Positions 8,690-17,742 of a stretch of DNA of 64,000 bases are shown here, in pieces. How positions within the stretch are numbered: position 1 is the first letter of the stretch; each line of letters starts with the position of its first letter. Position numbers and translations under genes: made by a program. Under the pieces are notes generated by a model. The model was not told the origin of the DNA. It worked only from the letters and a program-made list of their open reading frames with translations, and did no database searches. The stretch is from Variovorax sp. V213 (GTDB taxonomy: Bacteria > Pseudomonadota > Gammaproteobacteria > Burkholderiales > Burkholderiaceae_C), in contig NZ_AP028664.1 of the NCBI RefSeq assembly GCF_041154455.1, positions 4,651,001-4,715,000 of the forward strand. The letters are read 5' to 3'.

Positions 8690-10831
8690 TCAGCTCCCCA
8701 CCGTGAGACGCCAGTTGCCGATCAGGTTGAACGGCGCCCAGAAGAAGGGATGGGACATCTTGGGATCCTTCAGCACCGCCAGCTGCCCCGCCTGCATCGC
8801 CTTCTGGATGTCGCGGCCCTTCGACAGCTCGCCATACAGCGTGCCCATGAGCACGGCGGTCGCGTCGTCCGACACGGGCCATAGCGAGGCGATCAGGCTC
8901 GAGCTGCCGGCCGAAAGAAAGGAGCGCGTGAAGCCCAGCACCTCGTCGCCCTGCGCGATGCGCCCCAGCCCCGACTCGCAGGCCGAGAGCGTGACCAGCG
9001 CCGTGCCGTCCATCGGCAGGCCGAGGATTTCGTGCGCCTCGAGAAAGTTCTGCTTGCCGCCTTCGTTGGCCAGCAGGATGCGCGAGTACAGCGGATCGAC
9101 CGCGTCGGCCTCCGCATGGGCCGCCACGTGCATCAGCGGCGAACGCGCAGACACCTCGCGGAACTGCGTCTTGGTGGCGGCGGCGCCCATGTACACGGTG
9201 TTGCGCGGGAACAGCTGCGCGAGCTGCTTCACTTCGATCTCGGCGCCCGGCAGGTCGTACTTGTCTTCGATGCGCGGATTGCCGAAGGCGGTGAGCGACG
9301 CGCTCACGCGCGGCGTGCGCTGCGCCAGCTGCACCGCAATGCTGATGGACGGCGCCACCGCCACCGGATGCGACTCGATCACGTAGCGTCCGTTCAAGCG
9401 CAGGGCCTGGAACGGCAGGTAGTGCAGCGGCCCATGGGGCACCACGACAAGCCGCTGCCCCGACGCGAGGCCGAGCGGGCCCAGCAGCGCAGCGCCCAGC
9501 TTGTCGGCATTGGTGATGGCGGTGCGGCGGCCGCGCACGATCGAGTTGCGGAACACCTCGACCAGTTCAGTCAGCTCTTCGCGGCGCACCGCCACGGTGT
9601 GGGCCTCGATGCCGGAGGGGCTGACGACCCACACCAGCAGCCGGTCGGGCAGCGAATGGAACTGCACCACGCGCTCGTCGGGCGCCAGGGCACCCTGCAG
9701 CGTGGCCAGGTCCACGGTGTTCGCGGCCCGGTCGCCGATCTTCGCGCGGCCGCGCACCGCGTCGAGCAGCGCGCGCGAGCGGCTGCGTTCGCTCACTTCG
9801 AAGGCCTGGCGCGCATCGCCCGCATCGCTGTAGATGGACACGCCGCGCTCGAACACCGATTGCAGGTCCGAGAACAGGCCCATCTTGAATTCTTCGCTGC
9901 GGAACCTGGCGCGCACCTGGTCGACGCCGCCCAGCGCACGTGCCATGGCTTCGGCTGCCGCCTGCTTCTGGCCCAGCGCGAGTTCGCTGCGCGCCACGCC
10001 GTCCCAGGCCCAGAGGCGGTAGTACTCGGTGTCGGTGCCCACTTGGCGCGCGGTGAGCGCCCGGTAGAGGTCGCGGGCCTCGGCCGGCTTGTTCTCGGCC
10101 AGCAGCAGCCGCGCGCGGGTGCGGTCGAGCTGCGCCGTGAGGGGCGCATCCTTGGGCGGTGCCATGCTGCCGAGCATCTCGCGCGCCCTTGCGGCATCGC
10201 CCGATTCGATGAGCGCATTGACGAGCGAGGCCTGCACCAGCGGCGCATAGCGCGGCGAGCTGTTGGCCAGCGCCTCGTCATAGCTGAGCACGGCGCCGGC
10301 GTAGTCGCCGCGGCGCGTGCGCACGTCGCCGATCACCTTCTGCACCGGGCCGACCACCAGCTTGGGGTCGCGCGCCGGGTGCCTGAGCGCCTCGCGCGCA
10401 AACTCCTCGGCCTTGTCGAGCTGGCCCGAATAGCTGTAGACGATGGCCAGGTCGCGGTTGGCCATGGCCATGAGGTTCGGATCGCGCGTGGAATTGGCCA
10501 GGTGCAGCGCCTTGCTCGCGGCGCGCACGCTCTGTCGGAATTCGCCGGCCTCGGCCAGGGCCACCGCCTGGCTGCAGTACTGGTAGCCGGAGAGCTTGAC
10601 GGCGTCCTGCCCGTAGAGCACCGCGCCCTCGCTGGTCAGCGCCAGCAAGGTGTCGGTGTCCGCAAGCCGGGCCTGTTCCGCCTTGCTGGCCGCGGCCTCG
10701 GCGTTGGGCGCCTGCTGCGCCGATGCCAACGGCCCATGGCCCAGCACAAGAATGCCAGCCAGCCCGAGGGCACCCGCGACTCCTGCACGACGTGCCGAGC
10801 GCCCCCATCCCGTTCTCGAAAACCACGTCAT
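8690..10831 (-). CDS. TPR and CHAT domain protein (caspase-like protease fold)
   Basis: 713 residues from the ATG at 10831, chosen because GGGGGT lies just upstream; an ATG 21 bases earlier (10852) is the alternative. A signal peptide (GVAGALGLAGILVLGHGPLASAQQ) predicts export. Residues of roughly 60-330 are TPR-like helical hairpins and about 390-710 form a CHAT domain. The catalytic dyad is present: His572 in MHVAAHAE and Cys618 in TLSACESG. CHAT proteins are clan CD relatives of caspases and separase. It heads a unit with tpsB and tpsA, so it could process or guard the exoprotein in the periplasm; that role is inference. Its substrate is unknown. Confidence 0.88.
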   Translation of the reverse strand: MTWFSRTGWGRSARRAGVAGALGLAGILVLGHGPLASAQQAPNAEAAASKAEQARLADTDTLLALTSEGAVLYGQDAVKLSGYQYCSQAVALAEAGEFRQSVRAASKALHLANSTRDPNLMAMANRDLAIVYSYSGQLDKAEEFAREALRHPARDPKLVVGPVQKVIGDVRTRRGDYAGAVLSYDEALANSSPRYAPLVQASLVNALIESGDAARAREMLGSMAPPKDAPLTAQLDRTRARLLLAENKPAEARDLYRALTARQVGTDTEYYRLWAWDGVARSELALGQKQAAAEAMARALGGVDQVRARFRSEEFKMGLFSDLQSVFERGVSIYSDAGDARQAFEVSERSRSRALLDAVRGRAKIGDRAANTVDLATLQGALAPDERVVQFHSLPDRLLVWVVSPSGIEAHTVAVRREELTELVEVFRNSIVRGRRTAITNADKLGAALLGPLGLASGQRLVVVPHGPLHYLPFQALRLNGRYVIESHPVAVAPSISIAVQLAQRTPRVSASLTAFGNPRIEDKYDLPGAEIEVKQLAQLFPRNTVYMGAAATKTQFREVSARSPLMHVAAHAEADAVDPLYSRILLANEGGKQNFLEAHEILGLPMDGTALVTLSACESGLGRIAQGDEVLGFTRSFLSAGSSSLIASLWPVSDDATAVLMGTLYGELSKGRDIQKAMQAGQLAVLKDPKMSHPFFWAPFNLIGNWRLTVGS

Positions 10832-10974
10832 TGGACCCCCGCGCGCGGCCATGTGCCCGCGGTTGCGGGGGTCGACGCCGCGGAAGTGCGCGCCGTTCAG
10901 GCCTCGTGGGGAAAGTCTAGAAGCGCCCTCCCGCCCCGCCTATTCGCAAGAAGGTCTAGCGCAAACGGACTACG

Positions 10975-13161
10975 TCATGCGGGGACCGAATCGATGTCGG
11001 TGCGGTCCCAATGGCGATGCCTGGCAATCGCGGCAATGAAATCCTGCGCGATCTGCGTTGCCGCGGTGGCGTCTCCGAGGTTGGTCACCGGGGTGGCGGC
11101 CACCACCACGCCCGCAGGCAGGCTGCCCGTTGGCGCGCCCGCGGCAATGCCCAGTGTCGACAGCAGCTGCACGCCCTCGCCCACGGTGCAGATGGCCTTG
11201 CAATGCTTGTAGGCCTCGAGCACGAAGTGCACGGCATCGCCCGTGCCCGCGAGCGCCGCGGCGCCCAGGTTGCCGCCGGGCACCAGCACGGCATCGAACA
11301 TCACCGAAGGTGCGTTGGCAAAGGTCATGTCGACGTCGATCTGCCGCTTCGATGCGCTGGCGACGGTGCCCAGGCGCGGGCCGACCACCTTGCAGCGCGC
11401 GCCGGCCTGCTCGAGCGCATCGCGGATCGGCTTGAGCGAGGCGGAGTCGATACCGTCCGCCACCAGGATCGCGATCTTGCGGGTGCGGATCGAGCCGTCG
11501 CCGGTGTCGGCCATGCTGAGCGCCGGGGATTCCTCGATCGGCAATGTCATGCGGTGTTCACGAAAGCCCGCGCGGCCCGCGGCGGCCTTGGCGTCGGGCG
11601 CGCCGATGCCCAGGGGCTCGGCCACGCGGCGCGCAAGCTTCTCGTCGACGTGCGCGAGGTTGTCGACCATGCGCTGCCGGATCGCTGGCACGTCCACCTT
11701 CGAAAGCTCGAAGCGAAAGGCCGCCACGATGTGCTCCTTCTCGGTCGCGCTCTGGCTGTTGAAGAACAGGCGCGCCTGCGTGAAGTGGTCGTCGAACGTG
11801 GGGCTGCGCCTGCGCACCTTGGTCCCCTCGGTCTCGTCGGGGTACGCCTGGAAGCCGACGCTGCCGCCGTCGACCCGGAACTCCTTGCCGTCGCCGAGCG
11901 AATTGGGCTCGTAGGCCACCTGGCCGCGCGCGATGGTCTGGCGGTGCATGCCGTCGCGCTGGAAGTTGTGGAACGGACACACGCTCTTGTTGATGGGCAG
12001 CTCGTGAAAGTTCGCGCCGCCCAGCCGCGAGATCTGCGTGTCGGTGTACGAGAACAGGCGGCCCTGCAGCAGCGGATCGTTGCTGAAGTCGATGCCGGGC
12101 ACCACGTGCCCCGGGTGGAACGCGACCTGCTCGGTTTCCGCGAAGAAGTTGTCGGGGTTGCGATTGAGCACCAGCCGGCCGATGCGCTGCACGGGCACCA
12201 TCTCTTCCGGGATCAGCTTGGTGGGATCGAGCAGGTCGAAGCCGAGCGACTGCGCCTTGTCCGGCGCGATGAGCTGCACGCCCAGTTCCCACTCGGGAAA
12301 GTCGCCGTTCTCGATGGCCTCCCACAGGTCGCGGCGGTGGAAGTCCGGGTCCTTGCCCGCGATCTTCTGCGCTTCGTCCCATGCCAGGCCGTGGATGCCG
12401 AGCTTGGGCTTCCAGTGGAACTTCACGAAGTGGCTCTCGCCGCGGTTGTTGACGAAGCGGAAGGTGTGCACGCCGAAGCCTTCCATCATCCGCAGGCTGC
12501 GCGGAATGGCGCGGTCCGACATCGCCCACATCAGCATGTGGGTGCTCTCGGGCATCAGCGAGACGAAGTCCCAGAAGGTGTCGTGCGCGCTCGCGGCCTG
12601 CGGCATGTCGTGGTGCGGCTCGGGCTTCACGGCGTGGATGAGGTCGGGGAACTTCATCGCGTCCTGGATGAAGAACACCGGCATGTTGTTGCCCACGAGG
12701 TCGTAGTTGCCTTCGCGGGTATAGAACTTGACGGCAAAGCCGCGCACGTCGCGCACCGTGTCGGCCGAGCCGCGCGAGCCGGCCACGGTCGAGAAGCGCA
12801 CGAAAACGGGCGTCTTCGCATCCGGGTCCTGCAGGAAGTCGGCCGAGGTGAACTGCGACATCGACTTGTAGACCTGGAAGAAGCCGTGCGCCGCGGAGCC
12901 GCGCGCATGCACCGCGCGCTCGGGAATGCGCTCGTGGTCGAAGTGCGTGATCTTCTCGCGCAGGATGAAATCTTCGAGCAGCGTGGGCCCGCGCAACCCG
13001 GCCTTGAGCGAGTTGTGGTTGTCGGGAATCTGAAGACCCTGGTTGGTCGTCAGATTGGGCGCATGATCGGTCGCGAAGCCATCGAGTTGCTGCTGCTTGG
13101 CATTGCTGCCATCCGTGGCCTTCGACCGGCGTCCGGCGGCGGCCTTGTTCTGAGGCGTCAT
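10975..13161 (-). CDS. katE: Large-subunit monofunctional catalase, HPII type
   Basis: 728 residues, the length of clade 2 catalases, which convert hydrogen peroxide to water and oxygen in the cytoplasm. The distal haem residues are visible: His85 in ERAVHARG and Asn in VGNNMPVFF (158-159); the proximal haem ligand is Tyr372 in RLFSYTDTQ. A C-terminal DJ-1/PfpI-like domain from about residue 570 (KIAILVADGIDSASLKPIRDALEQAG) is the hallmark of the HPII class. The Asp/Lys-rich start MTPQNKAAAGRRSK is normal for this class. The gene overlaps the stop of an upstream small membrane protein by ATGA, so the two are co-translated. In E. coli the homologue is a stationary-phase gene. Confidence 0.95.
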   Translation of the reverse strand: MTPQNKAAAGRRSKATDGSNAKQQQLDGFATDHAPNLTTNQGLQIPDNHNSLKAGLRGPTLLEDFILREKITHFDHERIPERAVHARGSAAHGFFQVYKSMSQFTSADFLQDPDAKTPVFVRFSTVAGSRGSADTVRDVRGFAVKFYTREGNYDLVGNNMPVFFIQDAMKFPDLIHAVKPEPHHDMPQAASAHDTFWDFVSLMPESTHMLMWAMSDRAIPRSLRMMEGFGVHTFRFVNNRGESHFVKFHWKPKLGIHGLAWDEAQKIAGKDPDFHRRDLWEAIENGDFPEWELGVQLIAPDKAQSLGFDLLDPTKLIPEEMVPVQRIGRLVLNRNPDNFFAETEQVAFHPGHVVPGIDFSNDPLLQGRLFSYTDTQISRLGGANFHELPINKSVCPFHNFQRDGMHRQTIARGQVAYEPNSLGDGKEFRVDGGSVGFQAYPDETEGTKVRRRSPTFDDHFTQARLFFNSQSATEKEHIVAAFRFELSKVDVPAIRQRMVDNLAHVDEKLARRVAEPLGIGAPDAKAAAGRAGFREHRMTLPIEESPALSMADTGDGSIRTRKIAILVADGIDSASLKPIRDALEQAGARCKVVGPRLGTVASASKRQIDVDMTFANAPSVMFDAVLVPGGNLGAAALAGTGDAVHFVLEAYKHCKAICTVGEGVQLLSTLGIAAGAPTGSLPAGVVVAATPVTNLGDATAATQIAQDFIAAIARHRHWDRTDIDSVPA

Positions 13162-13325
13162 CGAGGATCTTTCATGGGGGGGTCAACTTCGTTGTCGAGA
13201 AAAAGGTCCAGCACGTTCACCAGCGCAATCAGGCAGATGAAGCCCGCCACGGCGGCCACCACCCAAAAAAGGATTTCATCTCCCCAAGCACCGGTGAGTG
13301 AATCGAACAGCGACGAAAACTCCAT
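13158..13325 (-). CDS. Small single-span membrane protein upstream of katE
   Basis: 55 residues: MEFSSLFDSLTGAWGDEI, a hydrophobic helix FWVVAAVAGFICLIALVNVL, then an acidic tail DLFLDNEVDPPMKDPR. The start at 13325 is preceded by GGAG with six bases of spacing; an open frame continues upstream but has no comparable ribosome-binding site. The stop overlaps the catalase ATG (ATGA), which ties the two genes together. It has no family I recognise. It could anchor something at the membrane or simply serve as a leader cistron for katE; both are guesses. Confidence 0.65.
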   Translation of the reverse strand: MEFSSLFDSLTGAWGDEILFWVVAAVAGFICLIALVNVLDLFLDNEVDPPMKDPR

Positions 13326-13672
13326 GATTCGCTCCAGCAGATCAGATTTCAATGACTCGATGCTTGCGCTGCAGCCTCCATGAAGCCACCAGAGTGAAGC
13401 CACCAAAGCGAAATCGCGAGGCAGTTGCGAGCGAATCCAAAGGTTATGTTTTTCTCACACTGTTACCCGTAGTGGCGGCTCGCCCTCGGGTGTGGGAGAG
13501 GCGGCGCCAAGAAGGTAGGAGTGCACCGACACCCCCTGGCCCCCGCCTACGGCGCCTGGCGTATCCGGCCGCGTGCCGCGGCAGGAGGCTCTCGATAGCA
13601 TCGGGCACAGACGGCATGAAGCCTGCTTGCACGACACCGACAACACATGGTTCACACACAGGGAAGAAGCAA
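13326..13672. other. Intergenic region between katE operon and transglutaminase gene, with a 14-bp tandem repeat
   Basis: 347 bp separating divergent genes. It contains two adjacent copies of TGAAGCCACCAGAG / TGAAGCCACCAAAG at 13381-13394 and 13395-13408, 13 of 14 bases identical. It also holds an AT-richer patch around 13440-13460 on the side from which the katE operon would be transcribed, and the GGAAG ribosome-binding site of the transglutaminase gene near 13662. Promoters for both directions must lie here but I cannot place them with confidence. Confidence 0.5.
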
Positions 13673-14491
13673 ATGCAGATCAGGATCGGTTTCGACATCG
13701 AGCTCGCCGTCACGGCACCCACGGCCTTGATCTATATGCTGCAGGTTCATCCCTCGCGTGCGGCGGATCTCCAGGACGGCGAGCACATCACCATCACCCC
13801 GGCGCTGCACACCGACTACTTCATGGACAGCTTCGACAACCACTGCGCGCGTGTGCGCATTCCCGCGGGCGTGGCGAGCGTGCGGCTGCGCAACCATGCC
13901 GTGATCTTCGATCCCGGCTGGGCCGACCCGGTGGACTACGGCGCAGTCGAACATGCGGCGGCCGACCTGCCGGTGCCGACGCTGCCCTTCCTGCTGCCGA
14001 GCCGCTATTGCGAGGTCGACAGCGAACTGCTGCAGTTCGCATGGGACACCTTCAGCGGCGTGGCGCCGGGCTGGCACCGCGTGCAGGCCATCTGCAACTT
14101 CGTGCACGAGCACCTGCGCTTCGACTACCAGACCGCGCGCCCCACGCGCACGGCGCTCGAGGGCTTTCGCGAGCACACGGGCGTGTGCAGGGACTTTGCG
14201 CACCTGGCCATCACGCTGTGCCGCTGCATGAACATTCCGGCGCGCTATGCCACGGGCTATCTCGGCGACATCGGCATTCCGCCCGTGCCGTATCCGATGG
14301 ACTTCAGCGCCTGGTTCGAAGTGTACCTGGGCGAGCGCTGGCACACCTTCGATGCGCGCCACAACGTGCCGCGCATCGGGCGCATCGTGATTGCGCGCGG
14401 ACGCGATGCGGCCGACGTGCCGATCACCATGGTGTTCGGTGCCAACTCGCTGCAGCGCTTCGAAGTGACGACCGAGGAAATGCCGCAGTAG
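13673..14491 (+). CDS. Transglutaminase-like cysteine protease-fold protein
   Basis: 272 residues, no signal peptide. An N-terminal beta-rich half precedes a transglutaminase core with catalytic Cys172 in TGVCRDFAH, the His in ERWHTFDAR and the Asp of FDARHN. This is the bacterial transglutaminase-like superfamily (PF01841), whose members act as proteases or amidases, sometimes associated with ATP-grasp/alpha-E proteins; no such partners are adjacent. The ATG at 13673 has GGAAGAAG about six bases upstream; longer open frame upstream has no such site. It converges on the LigD polymerase gene. Confidence 0.85.
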   Translation: MQIRIGFDIELAVTAPTALIYMLQVHPSRAADLQDGEHITITPALHTDYFMDSFDNHCARVRIPAGVASVRLRNHAVIFDPGWADPVDYGAVEHAAADLPVPTLPFLLPSRYCEVDSELLQFAWDTFSGVAPGWHRVQAICNFVHEHLRFDYQTARPTRTALEGFREHTGVCRDFAHLAITLCRCMNIPARYATGYLGDIGIPPVPYPMDFSAWFEVYLGERWHTFDARHNVPRIGRIVIARGRDAADVPITMVFGANSLQRFEVTTEEMPQ

Positions 14492-14500
14492 GCCCTTTCG

Positions 14501-15400
14501 CTACGGCAGATAGCCCAGCATCCGCATCGCGGCGCCCAGCGCCGTGCGGCTGCCTTCCATCGCATTCCAGGGTGTGTTGCCGACGGCCAGTCGCTCGCCG
14601 ATGTTGGCGACAGTCCAGTGCGCGGCACTGCCCAGGTCCGGCAGCTCTTCCCAGGCCAGCGGCACCGACACACCCAGGCCCGGGCGGGCCCGCACCGACC
14701 AGGCGCAGGCTGTGGTGGCTCCAAAGCCGTTGCGAAGATAGTCCGCGAAGATCCTGCCCACGCGGTTGCGCGGCCCGCTCTTGGCGACGAAGCGCGCCGG
14801 CACGGTGCGCGCCAGGTGCTCGACGATGGCGCGCGAGAAGCCACGCACCTCGTCCCAGCCGAACTGGCGCCGAAGCGGCACCACCACATGCAGTCCCTTG
14901 CCGCCGCTGGTCTTCACGAACGCCGGCAGGGCCAGTTCGTCCAGCAGCACGTGCACCAGCAGCGCCGCCTCCTGCATCTGCTGCCAGTCGACACCTTCGC
15001 CCGGGTCGAGGTCGAAGGTCATGCGGTCGGGCTTGCCGAGGGCGCGCGAGGTGGCGTTCCAGGTGTGCAGCTCGATGGTGTTGAACTGCGCGGCGCCAAG
15101 CAGCGCCCGGGCGGTGTCGATCTGCAGCAGCGGGTCGTGCCCGGGGTCGAGTGCGGGATCGAGCAGCTTGATGCCGGCGATCTCGCCGTGCCGCGCGTGC
15201 TTCTGGAAGAACAGCTCGCCGCCTACGCCGTCCGGCGCGCGCACCAGCGCCACGGGGCGGCCCTGGAGGTGGGGCAGGATCGACGGCGCCACGGTGGCGT
15301 AGTAGGCCGCGAGCTCGCCCTTGGTAATGCCGCTCGCGGCGTCGATCACGCGCTCGGCATGGGTGATGCGCGGCGGGGGTGCCTTTTTCGAGACTGCCAT
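14501..15400 (-). CDS. ligD: Stand-alone LigD polymerase (primase-like) domain protein
   Basis: 299 residues corresponding to the polymerase module of the multidomain ligase LigD, an archaeo-eukaryotic primase-fold enzyme that fills gaps with nucleotides during non-homologous end joining with Ku. The metal site FDLDPGE, the SGGKGLHVVVPL motif and the R-x-DYLRN motif are all visible. The ATG at 15400 has AAGGAG five bases upstream; a GTG two codons earlier is weaker. There is no ligase domain, phosphoesterase domain or Ku gene in the window. It may act with a separately encoded LigD/Ku or be a paralogue with another role. The gene symbol denotes the domain, not the full enzyme. Confidence 0.85.
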   Translation of the reverse strand: MAVSKKAPPPRITHAERVIDAASGITKGELAAYYATVAPSILPHLQGRPVALVRAPDGVGGELFFQKHARHGEIAGIKLLDPALDPGHDPLLQIDTARALLGAAQFNTIELHTWNATSRALGKPDRMTFDLDPGEGVDWQQMQEAALLVHVLLDELALPAFVKTSGGKGLHVVVPLRRQFGWDEVRGFSRAIVEHLARTVPARFVAKSGPRNRVGRIFADYLRNGFGATTACAWSVRARPGLGVSVPLAWEELPDLGSAAHWTVANIGERLAVGNTPWNAMEGSRTALGAAMRMLGYLP

Positions 15401-15480
15401 GGACACACTCCTTCAGCCTCCAGGCTGGCGCCCGGGGCCATCGCGCGACGTAGGAGCGCGGCGGCGTGCGCCGTAGGGGC

Positions 15481-16494
15481 TCAGGCGGCGCTGGCTGCGT
15501 TCACCATGGGCCCGAGCACGCGCTCGCTCGGACGCGCGAAATAGAACCATTCGGCGCCGGGCAGCGCGAGCGCATTGGGGAAGACGATGAACCCGTCGTC
15601 CGGCGCGCTCACCAGCGTGCCGTCGTGCCGCATGCCGATGGGCTCGCCGCGCTGCACCGGATCGAAGGTGGCCCAGTCGCGCACGAAGCTGTCCTCTTCG
15701 TCGAGCCGGTCCGTCACGCTCGCCAGGCGCAGCAGCTGGGGCGGCTTGGGCGGCTCTATCGCCAACCCTGGCGGCAGCGCCGCCATGCCGAGCAGCGCCA
15801 GCGCGCGGCGAATGGCGCGCCACGCCACCTCGGGCGCCCGCGGATCCCGGTGCTGGCCGCATTCGAGCGTGACGCCGTAGCCGCCGCAGTTGCGGATGTA
15901 TTCGTTGGTGCCGCGGCCGAAGTCGAGCGCGTCGTCGCCGGCCGCAGCGCCCGGCGCCGCGCGCTGCGCGAGTCCGGCGGCGTAGATGTCGAGCCAGCCC
16001 TCCACCACGATGGGCGTGCCCAGGTGCAGCGCGAGCGCCCCCTCCTCGCTGGCGCGCGCAAAGGGTTCGAGCGAGCCATTGTTGTCTCGCGGGCCGATCA
16101 TCGCGAAGGCCTCGCCCTCGCTCTGGAAGGAATGCAGGTCGAGCAGTACGTCGTGGCGCTCGATGACCGGGCACAGCATGTTGGTCACCTTGCCTTCGTA
16201 GTCTGCGGGCTCGGCCACGGGTTTGAACTGGCGGTTGAGGTTGCGCTCGCCTTCCCGCTGCAAGCGCCGCCGGGCCAGCGGATTGGCGACGGGCACCAGC
16301 GTCAGCTGGCCTCGCAGCAGCTGGAGCGTGCCGCCGTCGAGCTCGGCCAGCACGCGTTCGATGCCCGCGGTGCCGCAGGTCTCGTCGCCGTGCACGCCGC
16401 CCAGCACGAGCAGCCGGGGGCCAGGATTCAGCGAGGCCACGGTATGGATGCGCAGGTTGTCGGTTGCGGCGCCGGCAAAGGGATCGGAGGACAT
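15481..16494 (-). CDS. Succinylglutamate desuccinylase / aspartoacylase family protein
   Basis: 337 residues, zinc carboxypeptidase fold. Zinc ligands are seen as GVHGDE near residue 35 and LDLHSF near 120, and a basic ANPLARRRLQREGERNLNR segment contacts substrate carboxylates in this family. The C-terminal 90 residues look like the small beta domain that covers the active site. Members deacylate N-acylated amino acids; substrate here is undetermined. It lies downstream of nothing obviously related and is transcribed toward the ligD-like gene, with a gap of about 80 bp. Confidence 0.85.
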   Translation of the reverse strand: MSSDPFAGAATDNLRIHTVASLNPGPRLLVLGGVHGDETCGTAGIERVLAELDGGTLQLLRGQLTLVPVANPLARRRLQREGERNLNRQFKPVAEPADYEGKVTNMLCPVIERHDVLLDLHSFQSEGEAFAMIGPRDNNGSLEPFARASEEGALALHLGTPIVVEGWLDIYAAGLAQRAAPGAAAGDDALDFGRGTNEYIRNCGGYGVTLECGQHRDPRAPEVAWRAIRRALALLGMAALPPGLAIEPPKPPQLLRLASVTDRLDEEDSFVRDWATFDPVQRGEPIGMRHDGTLVSAPDDGFIVFPNALALPGAEWFYFARPSERVLGPMVNAASAA

Positions 16495-16695
16495 GCGGGC
16501 GATTATTGCGGAGGCCTTGCCCTCGGCGCAAAGTTGCTACTCGTTTCATAGCGGCGCGGCCAACGTGGCCCCGGCCGCGAAGGCATCGCACGGCGCGGCG
16601 CGGAGGGCCTACAGGCCATGCATCGACTGTCCTACCGGAGGCGATCCCGGCGCCATGCAGGCTTCAGCCAGACCATATCGAGAAGGAGCAGTGCC

Positions 16696-16968
16696 ATGAG
16701 CAGCAGCAAGCCCCGTACGAAGGCTCCGGCCGATCCGAGCGATCCTCTGCGGGACGCCGGTGGCGGCAACACCAAGATCGAACAGGGCGGCGATTCGGCG
16801 CCGCGCCTGCCGCATGAGCACGACCAGTCTTCCGACAGCCAGGAAGCGCAGGACGGGCAGCCGAGCGAAGTGGGCCGCAAAGGCTACGACGACATCGAGC
16901 GCGGCACGGTCGACACCGACCGCGGCCCCGTGGCGGACCGCGTCTACAACGACAAGGTCAAGCGCTGA
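16696..16968 (+). CDS. Small hydrophilic protein, unknown
   Basis: 90 residues, almost entirely polar and charged: SSSKPRTKAPADPSDPLRDAGGGN ... GRKGYDDIERGTVDTDRGPVADRVYNDKVKR. The start ATG at 16696 has AAGGAG seven bases upstream, a strong site. No signal peptide, no helix long enough for a membrane. The composition resembles small stress-induced or disordered proteins found in Variovorax-type genomes, but I know no named family. It converges on rpe with an eight-base gap. Confidence 0.7.
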   Translation: MSSSKPRTKAPADPSDPLRDAGGGNTKIEQGGDSAPRLPHEHDQSSDSQEAQDGQPSEVGRKGYDDIERGTVDTDRGPVADRVYNDKVKR

Positions 16969-16975
16969 GCCGCGC

Positions 16976-17671
16976 TTACTTCTTGCCCACCCCAGCGAGT
17001 TGCTCGCGCATCGACGAGATCACCGCGCCGTAGTCCTTGGCGTTGAAGATCGCGCTGCCGGCCACGAAGGTGTCGGCGCCGGCGGAAGCCACGCGCGCGA
17101 TGTTGTCGGCCTTGATGCCGCCGTCCACTTCGAGGCGGATGTCCCGGCCGCTCTGCTCGATGCGCCTGCGCGCGAGTTCGATCTTGCGCAGCGCCGAATC
17201 GATGAAACTCTGCCCGCCGAAGCCGGGGTTCACGGACATGATGAGAATCAGGTCGATGTCGTCGATGGCCCAGTCGAGCGCTTCCAGGCCCAGGCCGGGG
17301 TTGAACACCAGGCCCGCCTTGCAGCCCGCGCCCTTGATGGCCTGGATGCTGCGGTTCACATGCGGCGAGGCATCGGGGTGGAAGCTGATGTAGTCGGCGC
17401 CCGCTTCCGCGAAAGATGCGGCCAGCGCGTCGACCGGCTGGATCATGAGGTGCACGTCGATCGGCACCGGCTCGCCGTCCGCCGTCTTGGCGTAGGGCTT
17501 CAGGGCCTTGCAGATCATCGGGCCGAAGGTCAGGTTCGGCACGTAATGGTTGTCCATCACGTCGAAATGGATCCAGTCGGCGCCGGCGGCGATGACTTTG
17601 GCCAGTTCGTCGCCAAGATGGGCGAAATCGGCGGAAAGAATGGAGGGGGCGATGCGGAACGTCGTGCTCAT
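16976..17671 (-). CDS. rpe: Ribulose-phosphate 3-epimerase
   Basis: 231 residues, the normal length. It interconverts ribulose 5-phosphate and xylulose 5-phosphate in the pentose phosphate and Calvin pathways. The TIM-barrel markers are clear: IAPSILSADFAHLG at the N-terminus, HFDVMDNHYVPNLTFGP, DVHLMIQP, SVNPGFGGQSFI and LEVDGGIKADN. It uses divalent metal with His/Asp ligands in those motifs. It starts at ATG 17671, about 70 bp from the divergent apaG start; rpe and apaG are neighbours in related genomes. Confidence 0.95.
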   Translation of the reverse strand: MSTTFRIAPSILSADFAHLGDELAKVIAAGADWIHFDVMDNHYVPNLTFGPMICKALKPYAKTADGEPVPIDVHLMIQPVDALAASFAEAGADYISFHPDASPHVNRSIQAIKGAGCKAGLVFNPGLGLEALDWAIDDIDLILIMSVNPGFGGQSFIDSALRKIELARRRIEQSGRDIRLEVDGGIKADNIARVASAGADTFVAGSAIFNAKDYGAVISSMREQLAGVGKK

Positions 17672-17742
17672 GCGCCGATTGTCGCAGCGAGCGGAAAACC
17701 CGGAAAGCAGCGCAAAACGAGGCTCCAGTTACCATCGCGCGC

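Noticed and set aside
14501..15400. Complete LigD
   Set aside because: Only the polymerase module is present; ligase and phosphoesterase domains are missing.
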